64,000 nucleotides of DNA, from NCBI RefSeq assembly GCF_901709675.1, contig NC_051087.1, forward strand, positions 10,989,884-11,053,883, in the 5' to 3' direction. This document shows, in pieces, positions 10,674 through 23,244 of this stretch. Origin of the DNA: Syngnathus acus (taxonomy: Eukaryota; Chordata; Actinopteri; Syngnathiformes; Syngnathidae). The first letter of the stretch is position 1, and each line of letters begins with the position of its first letter. Made by a program: the position numbers and the translations under genes. The notes below the pieces were generated by a model. It made no database searches. It was not told the DNA's origin and worked only from the letters and a program-made list of their open reading frames with translations.

Positions 10674-13301
10674 ATGTATAATTTTGGAAAACAAATATTG
10701 ACATGTGTAATTCTCCACAAGTAGTGTATACATCTGGAAACAATTTGGAAGGGCAATTAACGTGGACTACTAATTAAAATGTTGGGAGGACTCAAGAGGA
10801 ATTTGATTTGTAAAAAATTGGTTGTACCTGTGCTCAATGGGATAATCTAACTGAATGTCTGAATGTCTATGACATTTAACTCTGCATTGTCCTATGAGCT
10901 GTGAAGAAGTCACAATAATAATAGAAACTGTAATGACATACATCCATGTGATTTTGCACTTGTACATGTGCTGTATTAACAAATTTGTTTTGTTGATGCA
11001 TTTCCCTTATTTGAATAGTTCTTTAGGAAAGTCTCAACAAAGCTCCCCACAGTTTAGAAAATAATTGACATAATGATTATTATTTTTAAATGTGCATTCG
11101 CATAAATGAAGAGTCACTGACAAGATTTACAGTAAAAGTAATCTCCTAAGAAAAAATAAAAATAAATAATCATTGTCCGTACATGGTAGCGTCAATTTTA
11201 TAAAGACAATTAGCTTTGCATTGTTTGTATTGACCTGTGAAAAATAAGGTAACAAAATCAGTTTGATATACAGTCTCTCTCTATTTTGCAATTGTACCAA
11301 AAGTGGCTTAACTACTGAATAGCTTTGTTCTTTCTCTAGTGACTAGGCACTTGTGTGTAGCCGTGAATTAGCGTGTGGTGTGCTGTGTGCTGTGTATGTG
11401 ATGGGGAAACTATAACGTAACTATATTTGATGGGTACTACTTGTTTGATTTCAGGGCGAGTGATGACACAGCTGGTAACTGTGCTTGTTCTCTCATTACG
11501 ACGTGTGCTCCAGGACCATCTGAACTTGCCATAATTTGCATCTTTGTTTTTTATGTAGCTTTTTTTCCAGCTCTTTGTTTGCTTTTTGTTCTGCTCTCAA
11601 TAGTGGAGACTGTGACTAATCTTGGTGTGCAAGGGTCACATCCTTCCAAAAAAAAAAAACACCAGAAAAAGGAGAAATGTGAAGTCATTTATTTGTATAT
11701 TTAATTTAATTTGGGGTTAAAAAATTAAAAACCTGCCAAGAATGACATCAGATGAAGACAAGCAAATCATGTCCATACGTTTTACAAGTTTGTTTTTGTT
11801 TTCAATGTATTGCTTCCTCATAATTGTGTGTTTTCCTCTCTGTCTCGAGCTGCTTGTTTTTTGACTGTTGTGTTTGATATGGTGTACTTTTTTTAAAAAA
11901 AAGGATGAAACTGTTTTGTGAAAATTCTCCACGTTAAACATACTTTGCCAACTTTCAGGATGAATACCATACATTGTGAGTGTAACAGTGTCAAGCTGGT
12001 GTTTAGTTGTCTTTTAATATGCAAACTGTGTAAGGCATAAGTAGAGCTGTCACCCAGGAGCTGTACTGCTGTTGTCACCTGTGTCAAATTGTTCAGGTTC
12101 AGTGTAATGTGGCAAGGTGAAAGAGTTTATATTTACAGTGTTTAACAATATGTGTCTGGGTATCAAATGTTTTTGCAATTTATTTGTTTATATCTGGATT
12201 ATGTGTTGTGATTTATCTTGCTTCCCCACAGCATATTATTGTATTTATTAATGTGCATAGACAAGAAAAATAGAATATTTTTCTACCAGTTTAAGTTTGA
12301 AAGGCGATGCTTCTTAGTTGTGTTTTTGATCTTGGTTTTGTGATCTTGAATGGAGTTCATCCATGAGGCATTATCAAACAGGGTTTCCGTAACATATTTC
12401 ATGAGCTTGACATGTTTTACTGCTTCCTGCGTAGATGTTTTACCTTACTAATACAAAGGTGTTTCATCACCAGTCCAGGCAGCCGCTCCTAAGTCATATT
12501 CATAAATATTTTATGACACAGGAAAAGAAATAATAGTGACGAATATAACACGTTTTACAGACGGAATTAACTGGGCCCTCATTGAGAACATCTGATGATT
12601 GTGAAGAGAATGATTATCAATAACTTCATACCATTCTGTGGGGCCAATTGATGCGTAGTCACTCAGTTATTTCTCTGAGCAGTCAATCACACGTCCAGAT
12701 GAAAAGGCCTTTCACCCACCTCCAAAGTTGATCGATGAGAGTAAACGAACCAAACATTCCTTTGATCGTTTGTTTGGTGTGTTGATCAATAATAATGTTT
12801 GTTTTGCCTCTGCTGGCCTTCACTAGCATCAAATCATTTCAATTTCTTTTTTTGCTGTTTTCTTCTTTTTCATCTCTCTGTTGACAGTTTTCCCTTCAAA
12901 CTACGTGTATTTAATGGTGATCATTTGGTCAGATTACATACATTGAAGCTGGGATATATTTGTGTCTGAAAGTAAATACCGGTCAGTTTAAAGTTATAGA
13001 GAAGTAGTGAGTTTGTTCGACGATGACGCAGCCTGTTAAGAAAAAGTCCTGTAATAAGGAATTATGTGTTTTGTACTATTTCTGTATGGGGTGTAATAAA
13101 TTATTATACTGTTCTTTCTATGGGAAAATACTGAAAATGTGACAGTCTTTGTAAGTATTTATCTTCTACTAAATTATTGTTTTTTTTTTTTTTGTAGATA
13201 CATAAGTGATGATGACAAAGTACTGGTGATTATGGAATTAATTGTTTCATCATCAGTCTAATGTTCTTTTAATTTATTGATGTATATACTGTATGTTTGT
13301 C

Positions 13302-13339
13302 AATAAACAGTTTACTTTATTTTATATATGACCAATAAA
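13302..13339 (+). terminator. Poly(A) signals, probable mafg 3' end
   Basis: Two canonical AATAAA hexamers, at 13302-13307 and 13334-13339, lie 27 bp apart. A T/G-containing stretch follows. They are the last strong signals before the ccp110 promoter region. Confidence 0.5.
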
Positions 13340-13345
13340 CATGGT

Positions 13346-14719
13346 TTAAAGTAGAGTTTTGAATTCTCTTTGAATTTCTTAGTGAAATTACGTCAAAGTG
13401 AAATTACGTTAAATATTGTTCCATTTCAATTTAATGTGCAATTTCGACAGCACAGTTTTATTTCCACTTTCTTTTCACAGCGAGTAACAAACCAAATAAA
13501 CATTTCAGATGAAAGAAAGAAAAAAGAGACGTTTCGAGTGCTTGGCCATGAGAGTTAGTCGATGGCTGCTGTTGATTGAATCTGTTACTGCTCCTGGTAA
13601 AGTGCCTGAAGTGCCTTCATTATCCTCCAACACATTAATTAAAATATTGTGACGCAATTTGTTTTATTTCAAATCAAAAGTGAAACACAATACACATCAC
13701 TTCACACAGTGAAATATTTATTGATTGTTGGTTCTGTAGTCGTGACGATCTGGGCTCCCAGTCAATGGAAATCCAAAGTTCACCATTTTAAGAAATTAGA
13801 ATACAGTATGAAAAACAAAAATGCAATTTGAATTGAACCTCTGAAATGGAAAAAAAGAACGCAGTCCGATTTATTGTGACGTAATGTATACAAAATATAT
13901 ATGAAATAAATATAGTTAGTGCATCTTATTATTGCTTTCGTTAAAAAATAAACGTGTTAGTTGACTAATAAAACGTTTTTCTTATGTTGGTTAAATTTAT
14001 TATGTTATTGATTCCCCTAAGAAAACAGTTTTGTGTGTATGTTGTGTGAGTGTAATTTTTATCTACGGTAAAAGTGTCTTAACTTTGTAATAGTGTTGAT
14101 GGGGATCACGTGTATTTTATGCAGAATACAAACTACATTTTAAGAGGAAATAAAATGCACCCGTTGTGACTGTAGGGGGCAATAGCGTGTTTGTATTAGC
14201 AGCACTCTCTTCTTCGCGCCTTACGAACTGGAGTTTCTGAAAATATGGACTTAAATGACTTTTTTTTTTTTAAATTGACACTCTAAGTTTATAACCAACG
14301 AGCGAAGCTAAAGTACTATTTGTTACGTTTATGTACGTGTAATGTTTTTGACGATTTTTGTTATTTGGTATAATAAATCCGCGAGCGTCCTGGAATCCGC
14401 TCCTGGATTTGCAGCTTTCTAAACTGTCAACAGTAGTACTAGTTTCTCCGGGAAGAGAGGCGGGTAAAACTGGCTTGCACAAATTGTGTTAACCTTATTG
14501 ATGAAAGTATGGTAGATTATCTTTGACTTTTCCCCCCACCGGTCTATTGAGACCTGCTTGCTATTAAACCATTTTATGAAATAGCGTTGCATAACTATCC
14601 AGCAAGCTATTTCGCTAGCTAGTTAGATAGCTAGCTAGCAAGCATTTTCACGTCATCGCTTCCGTTATAAAAGATATAATCGCCTAATGTAATTCACGAC
14701 CGCCTTCAGGAAGACTCCA
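13346..14719. other. mafg-ccp110 intergenic and ccp110 promoter region
   Basis: No gene was seen. The left half is A/T rich. At 14169-14184 there is an ACTGTAGGGGGCAATA motif resembling the CTCF core. GC content rises from about 14200. A CTAGCTAG-rich palindromic stretch lies at 14605-14642, just upstream of the ccp110 start codon. No TATA box stands out, as expected for a housekeeping centrosomal gene. Confidence 0.5.
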
Positions 14720-17700
14720 ATGGAGGACTACGATATATTTGTGCGGAATCGGCTGTCACATCTGCGGGTGAAAGAGGAGGAACACAAAAAGCCTGCGTCT
14801 TCTGCCATCCTCTTCTATGGGGCGCCCATCCTCCCCCCCGTGGTATGATCATTTGTTTCTACCAAGCTAGCACTAATTCTATTCCAGGTATTGAATTTGT
14901 TGCCTTTTGAGTACAATGAGACTTGTCACTATGGGTAGAAATTCTTGATAATCGACTCTTAGAGCTCACTTGTACTTTTTTGCCTTGAACATTTTCATGG
15001 GTCTGTCATCTATTGTGGATTTGGCCATTTAGCTCCTCACATTTGGACACGTGCATCCAAATGGTTACAAAGGTTCTTCCTGAAAATTCACCTGTAAGAA
15101 GGTATCCCTAACTTTTTATGAGTAGTATACACTGTGATCCATCTTTGGGTACTGAAGTGAGTTGTGTACACATAACTCAAATCATTGTGATAATGGTTAT
15201 CATGTCTGGCAATGTGTCACTTCTCATGCCTACTTTCTGTTGATAACAGCTCACAGGCGAAAGGAGAGAGGAAATGCAGCAGCACAAAGAAGCAGCTCGA
15301 AATGAAGCTGCCAGTCGAAGGATGAAGGCTATTGAAAGACTGGCATATGTGCAAACAATTCTTCACAGTGTTCAGGTACTTGAAATTTGGCAATGTCCCT
15401 GTCACCACACTATGTTCCAGTACAGTATATATTGTGGCACAGATTTGAGCTGAACGATTTTATGAAACGATTGAATTGTGTTTTCCTGGCAGATATTGCA
15501 AATTCGATTAGAGGCTGTATGAAGGAGGTTTTTCAAGATTTATTAAAAGGGTTAAGTTAATAAAGCAAGACCAACTTCTTGCCATCGTACTTCTAGTACA
15601 CACGCACACGTTGCATTCTGCCGGGGAGCCTTTTTCTTTTTTGAGTCAGGAAGTTTTTGTATGTGTGGCGTCTGGCCCATTGTAAATACACCACGTTATG
15701 TTTATTTTTTTTTTTATTACAGACAAGACATTCACCAACACTGGAGGACTTGCGTCAAGAATTGCAGGGCACCCCAACATCTTTGGATTCCTCATGCTCC
15801 AGTGCATCTAGTCAGCAAAGTATAAAGACTCCAGCAGAAATGAATAGTCCACACATTTGTCCAGTGCCATCTACTACAGATAGTGCCTTTTTCATCTCTC
15901 ATGTGATTCCTCAACCAAGTTACAACGGAGGGTGCCTTGTTGAGCATCGTGAAAACCAACAAGCCTCTCAACCAAGCTCCTTTGATAGTGTGACTCACTG
16001 CCCTGTATCCTTGGGCTGCGTGACTCATGAAATGATGGAAAACACCAATGGTCTTTCAAAAAGTCTTGACGTAGGGAGTGTTGACCATACCCCACTGGGA
16101 ATGACGAATGACTTTTTCCTTCACAAGACCCCAAAGACAATTGCCAATATGCTAGATATTATTAGCTACCCTCCCATAGATGGGGAGGAATTGGAGAGAA
16201 GTGGCCAAGAGTCATTCTTTTGTCATGATTTTATAACAATGAATGGCAGTTTTTGTACTGTATGTCAAAAGGATCCAGTGAGAGGTGATTATTTCCCTGG
16301 AGAGAAAAGTGGTAACAGCCAAATGGAAAGTCATGAGAGTCAAGATAATCTTCCCTCTTCTGTCGGCGTTAACATGAAGGAAAGCCAACAAATTAAGCAA
16401 GTTGTGGTCCCTGTCCTCTCTTTGGACAGCTGTAGCACTTCAAACAGTCCAGTTTTACCTCAAACACCAAGCATTGAATGTTCACCAACCGATCAGCTCA
16501 CTCAGAGCAGCCACGGAAATGTAGAATCAGTGGATACGCAGTCGCAGTCTCCGAATCGGCCAAGCGTCCAGGACCTGCTGAGGAAATCTCAGGAGTACCG
16601 CATGCAACAACGCATGCTGAGGAACCAAGCCAAAAATGCGAGAATCCAGGAGAAAGCCCAAGAACCATCAACAGTGGAGGAGAAGAGCCTCTCTGATAAG
16701 GAGAACAATGAGTTTCACTATAAATGTACAGAGGGGAGAAAAACTAAAGAGAAGAGGTTTGTCAAAACAATGAATCCTACCGGCAAAAGATACAATGAGA
16801 AGAATCCAATTTTTCTGGATGCATTGATCAGCAAAAAGGCAAATCGTGATCCTGAAAGAGTTTCCCAACTAATCACCCTTCCCCACCCACAGGCCTTGTC
16901 GCAATCACAAACTCAAAAGGTACATCTCACGACAAGTGATCAAGCAATCGCGGACCCAATTACTTGTCTGGAAGGGCATGAAACCCATCACTCTATCCCA
17001 GTTCCTCATTTCTGCCCGAGTCCGGTTTACAATAAGAGCTCAACTAGTTTACCAGATGAAGCAGATCACTTTGGGGGTAAAGTTTTGATGAACTCAATTT
17101 ATAGTGAAAGCCACAAGGCTGATGAAGACCAAAGCCTGCGACTGCAACATGATGTACCTAGCGGTATAGTCCAGAGTTCACAGCCCATAAACCAGCTTGA
17201 GTTCTGCCTGTCCAACTTAAAAGAGGTGATCTCTGATCTAGGGTCATCCCTCATGGAAATTGGAGGGAAATGGGAGGATGAAGGCAGTGTAGGAAAGCAA
17301 GACCAAAAGAATAATGAAGATCCAAATAGACAATCACTTGACTCTTGTAGTAGCACGCTGGAAAGCACAGATGTGCAAAGCAACAAAGTTCCTCCGATCT
17401 TGCAGGATAAAGAAAAAAATGTGAATGAAAAAGCATTGAACGTGAGTTCTCGACAGTTCGAGGGAAACAGACAGCATCAACCACCAAATAAATTGGATGA
17501 AGACAGTTATAGCTCCACTAATGACCTTTCTGTCAACCGTCGGTCGTTTGATGTGGACACACCCTCTGAGTTGTGGCTCCTCGAGGTTTCAGGATCCGAG
17601 CGGGACTCAGCCGTGCACTTGGATCAAGCGAACGAACTGACCCCTGTGACTGTGGCAGGTATTGAGGGCAACTCCTCCAAGGTCAAACGGAGACTACTTA

Positions 17701-20700
17701 TGCCTATGGGCGATAACCTAGTCGCAGCACCAAGTACTGAAGACTTGTCAGAGGTCAACCGCAGCTGCAGTACTTCCAGAGGTAAGACCTGCATGTCAAA
17801 TGCAGTGCTGCATGTATTGTATCAGACATGAAATATATTGTTAGCTATCTTAGTAAGGCACCTTTTGTTGACTAAGGTATTTATGCTGTGTCAGAAATCT
17901 GAGGGCCTCTAAGAGCCTGATACACCAAAATATCAAATAGCAGGCACTAAATGGTGTGTTCACTGTAATATTGGAAGTTGCATGTGCCCTACTCAGACTG
18001 CAGTCTTTTGCTAAGATCCAAAATAGTGTCTGCTAAACTGCATTCACTCACAATAATGGTTTGCAAGACCATCGAGAATTTTAGAGAGCACCATGAGCGC
18101 AAAATGAAGCTAGGAGGTGACAGTGAAACAAATATTTCAAAGAAGTTCACCAAGCATTACAGAAGCAAATATCGTGAAGGAGACTGACACTCTCTTCATT
18201 CCTCCATCACATTTGCAGTTTATTTCTGTAATGCTGTATTAAAGTTCCACTTTTCATGTAAGGTCACCAATTATTAACAGCAAAGTAATGTCTTGTATTA
18301 CTGGGCCAACTTAAAAAATATACCAGCAGTTCAAAAAAAAGTTCATTGAAAAGAAGTGATTCGTCAGAAGGATTAGGAAAAAAAGGTATTGAATGAAACC
18401 GCAGTTGCCTGGTGACCACTCCTGGCCCATCTCTTGTCCCAAGATCAGATGGAATAGTGTCAAGTGTCAAGTCTCAGCATGCATGGATTAGCCATGGATC
18501 AGGAGGTAGAGCAGGTCATTCAGTAACTTGAGGGTCAGCCGCTCTGTCCAAGTCATGTGGCGTCATGTTCTTGGCCAAGACACTCTGCCTCCAGTGCCAC
18601 TCACACTGCTTAACGGCAGGGGGGTCGAATGAGGTGGTGGTCACTTCCATCGGCCTGCCTCAGGGCAGCTGTGGCTCCATACGTAGTTTACCGCCACCAA
18701 AGTGTGAACGAGTGAGTGCATACATAATGTAGCCATTGAAAAGCACCTCTAACTGTCCAGAAAAGTGTTATATATACATAAATCTGATGTATTATTATTT
18801 TTAGTAGTATTACTATTATCATTATTAATAGATGAAGGTTGTTTTAATAACAAGCTTTTTTTTATTTTTTTTATCCCCTTTATCATTTTGCTTTTTCAGT
18901 GGCTTCACCAGGGAGTGATCATTTTGTGGAGGACCTAAAACAGGTCCACGCTGCTCAGGTCAGTGCCCTGCAAGAAGAGCACAGGAGACAGCAAGAAGAA
19001 CTGTGCCAGGTAAGACTTAAGATATGTACATGATTGATTTTCAGTGTGGAAAAAAGGTGCAGAGAAAAGAATTTCTGGGTTGTACTTATTAGGAATGTAT
19101 GGATGTCAAGTTGCATGAGCAAAAAGCTAGAAAAGTAAATCAAATTCTCCATGTTGAAACTACATATTTATTATACTGAATATAATAGTCACACAAAACT
19201 CCTTCATCTCAACAGGCCACTTCTTGCATGATGTTGCATCACTTTCTGCAGGTGTAATAGTTCTTCCTGTAGAACAGCCGTAAAAAACTTGGGCAAGGTC
19301 TGCGAGGGGTTGACAACAACATCATGAATGAATGTTTGGGCCATACTTTAAAGATTACAACGCAAAGTTTGAATGAAAATGTTCTCCACTGTGATTCACA
19401 GCAATCCGAACCTTCTTTTGAAAAAAATGGCATATGTTCCCGGTGACACACACTCAAAATGATGTTGCATTACCTGGTCAAGTCGTGGGCAGACTACAGA
19501 CATCCGCGCATTACAAGAGACCTTCAGACTCTTTGTTTCCACGTAAAAAAAAACAAACCTTAAGGGATTCCAACTTAAATGTTTCATCACATCCCTAAGA
19601 GCTGATTGTACGTCCGGTCGCTTGTGTGTTGCCTGCTTGTGTGCACTTCAAGGGCGCCGGCTGTTCTTTGCCAGCCATTTCTCCAGCTTGTATCTGTGCA
19701 TGTTCTAGTTCGATGTTCTCGCCCTATTAATCACGGGCTCTGCTTAATTGATATATCACACAACACAATGAACTTAAGCCGTTAAATAAAAAGGCTCCTT
19801 TTCGCCTCCCCTCTTTCCCCTTTGTGATTTGTGATGAGATGGGATGGCCACCTTTGCTTCAAGGGAGGAGGGGAACGAGGGAATTGACACAGAAAAGAAA
19901 AGGATCATTTGTTTAATTCATGAGTGTTCACCGTTAAGTGCCAGATCGTCCTGCCGTTGCGCCACTGCTTATGATCCCTCCTTTTTTTTTTGTATCTCAT
20001 CCCTCTCTTTGTTTTGTCTCATGCCGCCTCTGCTGTCCTTTTTGCTCTCTGGCTGTATTATTTCTGCCCTCACCTGTCTCATTATCCTGGTCGTCCCTCT
20101 CCTATGCCCCATCCCTCCACTTCTTCCTCTATCCTCAATTAATTCCTTCCTGCTGCCTCATTTTCTCTCTGTTCCAATTTACTATTTGCCAACCTTGTCC
20201 ACTTTTGCAAAAAAAATGCTGGTATTCACGCACGCTCTTTCTGTCTTTCTAAATTGTGACTTCATGTCTGCCCAACTTTCCTTCTTAGGCACTCGGAGTG
20301 CGTTACAGCCTGCTCCAGGGTTCGTTCTTCCCGTGCGCTCTGTCAGGTTCTCATCATGGAAACACATTGACATCTGCAAAGCTCTCTCAGGTATGACTCT
20401 TGGGTTTGTCACTGATACAAAATATTCTGCTGTTTAACACCAGTGGTTCTACCCTTTCCAATGAAATAGTAAGTTCCCCATGTTTTCTGTCAGTTCTTTT
20501 GAGAAGAAAAAATGCCTCGAAGGCATACCAATCAACAAGTGAGTGACAACAACCTATCAGTTGTTTATGATTCTGTATTAAAGCTGTGCACGTGCATGGA
20601 CGCACTAAACAGATGCCAAACAGAAGACCTTGAGAGTCTGGAAAATTAATTGGTTGTCACTGATGGAATTAGCATTCTCCTCTCTCTTCTCCTCTTGCTT

Positions 20701-23192
20701 TCATTATTCACCCGACTCATCCGCTCTTCATTAGCCCCCTAGGCTGTACCTAGAGCACTGCCGCCACCTGCTGTTAGCTGCTGTCAAAGGCTATCTGACG
20801 CGCAGGCTGCTTCGGACGGAGAGAGTGGCGCAGCTGGTGCGCACTATTGGGGTGAGTAAAGTCTGCCATTGTGACACCTGCAATTGTCAAACACGGGTGC
20901 TTTGGTGAAATACCATTTTCACTTCAGTAGTTGTTGAAAGCGGACTGTCCACGTTTCACATCCAATTTTTACAATGTGAGATGAGGACAATGCTCTTATG
21001 GTACTAAAGACAAAGAACTACACAGCACAATGACATCACAATTGTTTATTTTTAAATAGGGCCTTAAGGAAATATGAATTCACTCAATTCATTAATTCAT
21101 TCAAAATATTAACCCTAACCCTATTGCATATGTATATCGTGGTTTTCCTAACCCTTGGGCTGACGTTGTTTTGAGCACACATACAAATTTGCATCTTATA
21201 ATCAGGCCTCTGCTGACTGTGATTGGATGATGGGGAAAATGCTCAAATTGGGCCCTATTATTTGTATGTGTGTACTCTGCTCAAGACTAAAGAGTACTGA
21301 CAGCAAATGAGGCATTTAATTGAATTCCTTCATTATTAATGCGGTAGCGTAATTGAAATATTTAATTTCTTCTGCGATTGTGTGTTTTTTTCTTTCAGGA
21401 CTCAAGACAATTCCTGCAGGCTTCCCAGCTGCCTCCTAACAGAGTGGATATCTGTAGCAAACAGGATCGTATCTTGCGGCAGAGAGTCTCTCTGCAGGTA
21501 TTAAGTCAGCCACATGTTGCACCCATCTGTTGAGTTGCTTCCTGCCAATGTGCATTTATTCTTTAAATAGCAAGTTAGCAACAACAGATAGTTCTCACAA
21601 GTTTACTCAAAGAGGCGTCTGCTGTGTGCTTGTTTACTCCCAGCTGAGAGCAGCACGCTACGAATTGTACGATGTCTTCTTCTGCCTGTCAGTGGCGGAA
21701 AGGATGCACCTGATTAGTTCGGACAGAGAGCTGATCAAGGAGAGAGGGCTCAGGCGACAGGTAACACAGCTTTCAAGCCAAGTAGGAAACAGACTGGCAA
21801 AGTCACTGAATGTCTTACCAAAGAGTGGTCCCTTGACATATAAGTGCCCCAACTTAAGGTTATTAAGTTGTGAGCCAACCTAAAAGCTTTAAAGGCATCT
21901 TCTCCATTTAAACTGAAAAAAGACTCCAGCATGTTTCATTCACATGGATGCACATTTGAACCTTTGAAGCAGTATTATGCACTGCATTTATTGTCCTTAA
22001 GTTTCCGTGGACTATACCAGTGGTCCCCAATCTTTTTTCTGTCATGGACCACTTCATGGTCGTACAGATTTTTTTTTTTTTTTTTAATGGATTGGCCACC
22101 TTTTGTGGATTGGAGGTGCTGCCATACATTTCCTTTAGGAACATATTTTATTTTATTCTTTTTTAAGTCATGATTTTTCTGTGTGGTCTGATCTGAACTG
22201 AACTGGTGGTTGGGGACCTAACATAATAAAGCCTTTAAAAAAATAATAACTACGCCCACTCTAAAAACTAACCAACCTTGACAAGGATTCTTGTTCCATC
22301 TTTCATGTTTCTATGCATCTATACTCTATTTCAATAAATAGCATTTTTTTCTTTATTAAAATCTTAGAACAAAACTTTTTTTGTTTGTTCAGATAAGCCA
22401 CACAAGCTGTCCAAAAGGAAGGAGTTTTCTGTCTGCTGCAACACAGAAGTCACTCATGAGGAAAAGAAACATCTTGTGAGTATTCTGTTGTAGATATCTG
22501 AGACGGAACCAGCTCATTTTATGAGACTTCTAACCAGCATACACAAATAATGCCAGATGGAATACACAGCTACACAATCTCACTAAAGGGAGTGCAGTGC
22601 ACCCGTCATATTTTTGTAGGTATTCCAATCGAGCGATAACCGATAACGCCATGATTAAAACATGAGGATTTGTAACGCTAAGGAGGCACGTGATCAAGGA
22701 TGGAAAAGGGCTTACTGGGATTGAATTTGAACTTTTTCCACTTAGAAGTGTACTCGCATGTTTTGCCTGCGGTTTTGACATTAATCACTGTGTGCTGAGT
22801 TATATTAACAAAGCTGTACACTAACTAGTTTATATTGCAGTAAAGCCACAGTTCTTGAGTGTTGTCCCATCAAAAGATAAAATATTTACAAAAAATGTCT
22901 ACTCATTTTTGTAAGATACTGCATGTATTCCTGGGTAACCATGTGCAATCTATGCTTTTATGAAATAAAACGTTTTGTAGCACAGACAGAACCTTTAATC
23001 AGTTTTCTGAACCATTGCTGTCTTTTACACTCCAGGATCCAGAAGAAGGTGTCAGAAAGACGTAGGGGAGTTGTGACGCCTGAACACAAGACAGGATTCA
23101 CGAGCAAGCAGCCACTTGAAAGCAAGCAAGGGCGGTCGAGAGCAAAGCCTGCAAGGAGCTCTCAGAGCTGGAGCTACTCCATATCCCGATGA
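14720..23192 (+). CDS. ccp110: Centriolar coiled-coil protein of 110 kDa (CP110)
   Basis: CP110 caps the distal ends of centrioles with CEP97 and blocks ciliogenesis until it is removed. Coding exons: 14720-14842, 15250-15375, 15723-17781, 18900-19009, 20289-20390, 20735-20851, 21399-21497, 21644-21760, 22393-22475, 23036-23192. They total 3093 nt and 1030 aa (human about 1010), and all phases match. Family features seen: N-terminal MEDYDIFVRNRL, then FYGAPILPP and the basic helix EEMQQHKEAA (residues 1-83); a long Ser/Thr-rich exon 3 with the DLLRKSQEY helix at about 365 and VKRRLL near 740; a Gln/Glu coiled coil in exon 4; and a conserved C-terminal part with VKGYLTRRLL (about 858), ARYELYDVFF and SAATQKSL. 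Exon 5 must be read in phase 0 (ALGVRYSLLQ...TSAKLSQ); its longest apparent frame is a shadow. Introns hold a SINE (18480-18790) and a hAT relic (22018-22220). Confidence 0.93.
18480..18790 (+). repeat. SINE-like repeat, second family, in ccp110 intron 3
   Basis: Phrases such as 'AGGTAGAGCAGGTCATTCAG', 'GTCATGTGGCGTCATGTTCTTGGCCAAGACACT' in short form, and a 3' part with 'GTGTGAACGAGTGAGTGCAT' and 'TTGAAAAGCACCT' match, from memory, a common teleost SINE. That family usually ends in an 'AAAGCGCTATATAAAT' tail. The copy is diverged and its edges are approximate. Confidence 0.55.
22018..22220. repeat. hAT-like MITE relic in ccp110 intron 8
   Basis: It begins CAGTGGTCCCCAATCTTTTT and ends GGTGGTTGGGGACC, forming imperfect terminal inverted repeats of a type common in fish hAT non-autonomous elements. 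A long poly-T lies near the left end. No clear 8-bp duplication was found, so the copy is probably old. Confidence 0.6.
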
Positions 23193-23238
23193 CACGTGCT
23201 CATTTAGACCCACTGAGAACTCAAGTTTACAGTTCTCA

Positions 23239-23244
23239 AATAAA
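23239..23244 (+). terminator. ccp110 poly(A) signal
   Basis: A canonical AATAAA lies 47 nt after the ccp110 stop codon, giving a very short 3'UTR. It is the first hexamer downstream of the gene. Another AATAAA lies near 23575. Confidence 0.65.

Larger units (their letters stand above)
9887..13345 (+). other. mafg: Putative long mafg 3'UTR
   Basis: About 3.4 kb of A/T-rich DNA with no coding exon follows the mafg stop and precedes two AATAAA hexamers near 13302 and 13334. Small Maf genes commonly have long 3'UTRs, so this is taken as one, but no transcript evidence is available. It contains the inverted repeat at 10561-10673 and poly-A/poly-T runs. An earlier AATAAA near 13095 could give a shorter form. 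Confidence 0.55.

Noticed and set aside
19844-20437. A 197-codon plus-strand frame
   Set aside because: It runs through a pyrimidine-rich intron and reads ccp110 exon 5 in the wrong phase; the phase-0 reading fits the CP110 family.
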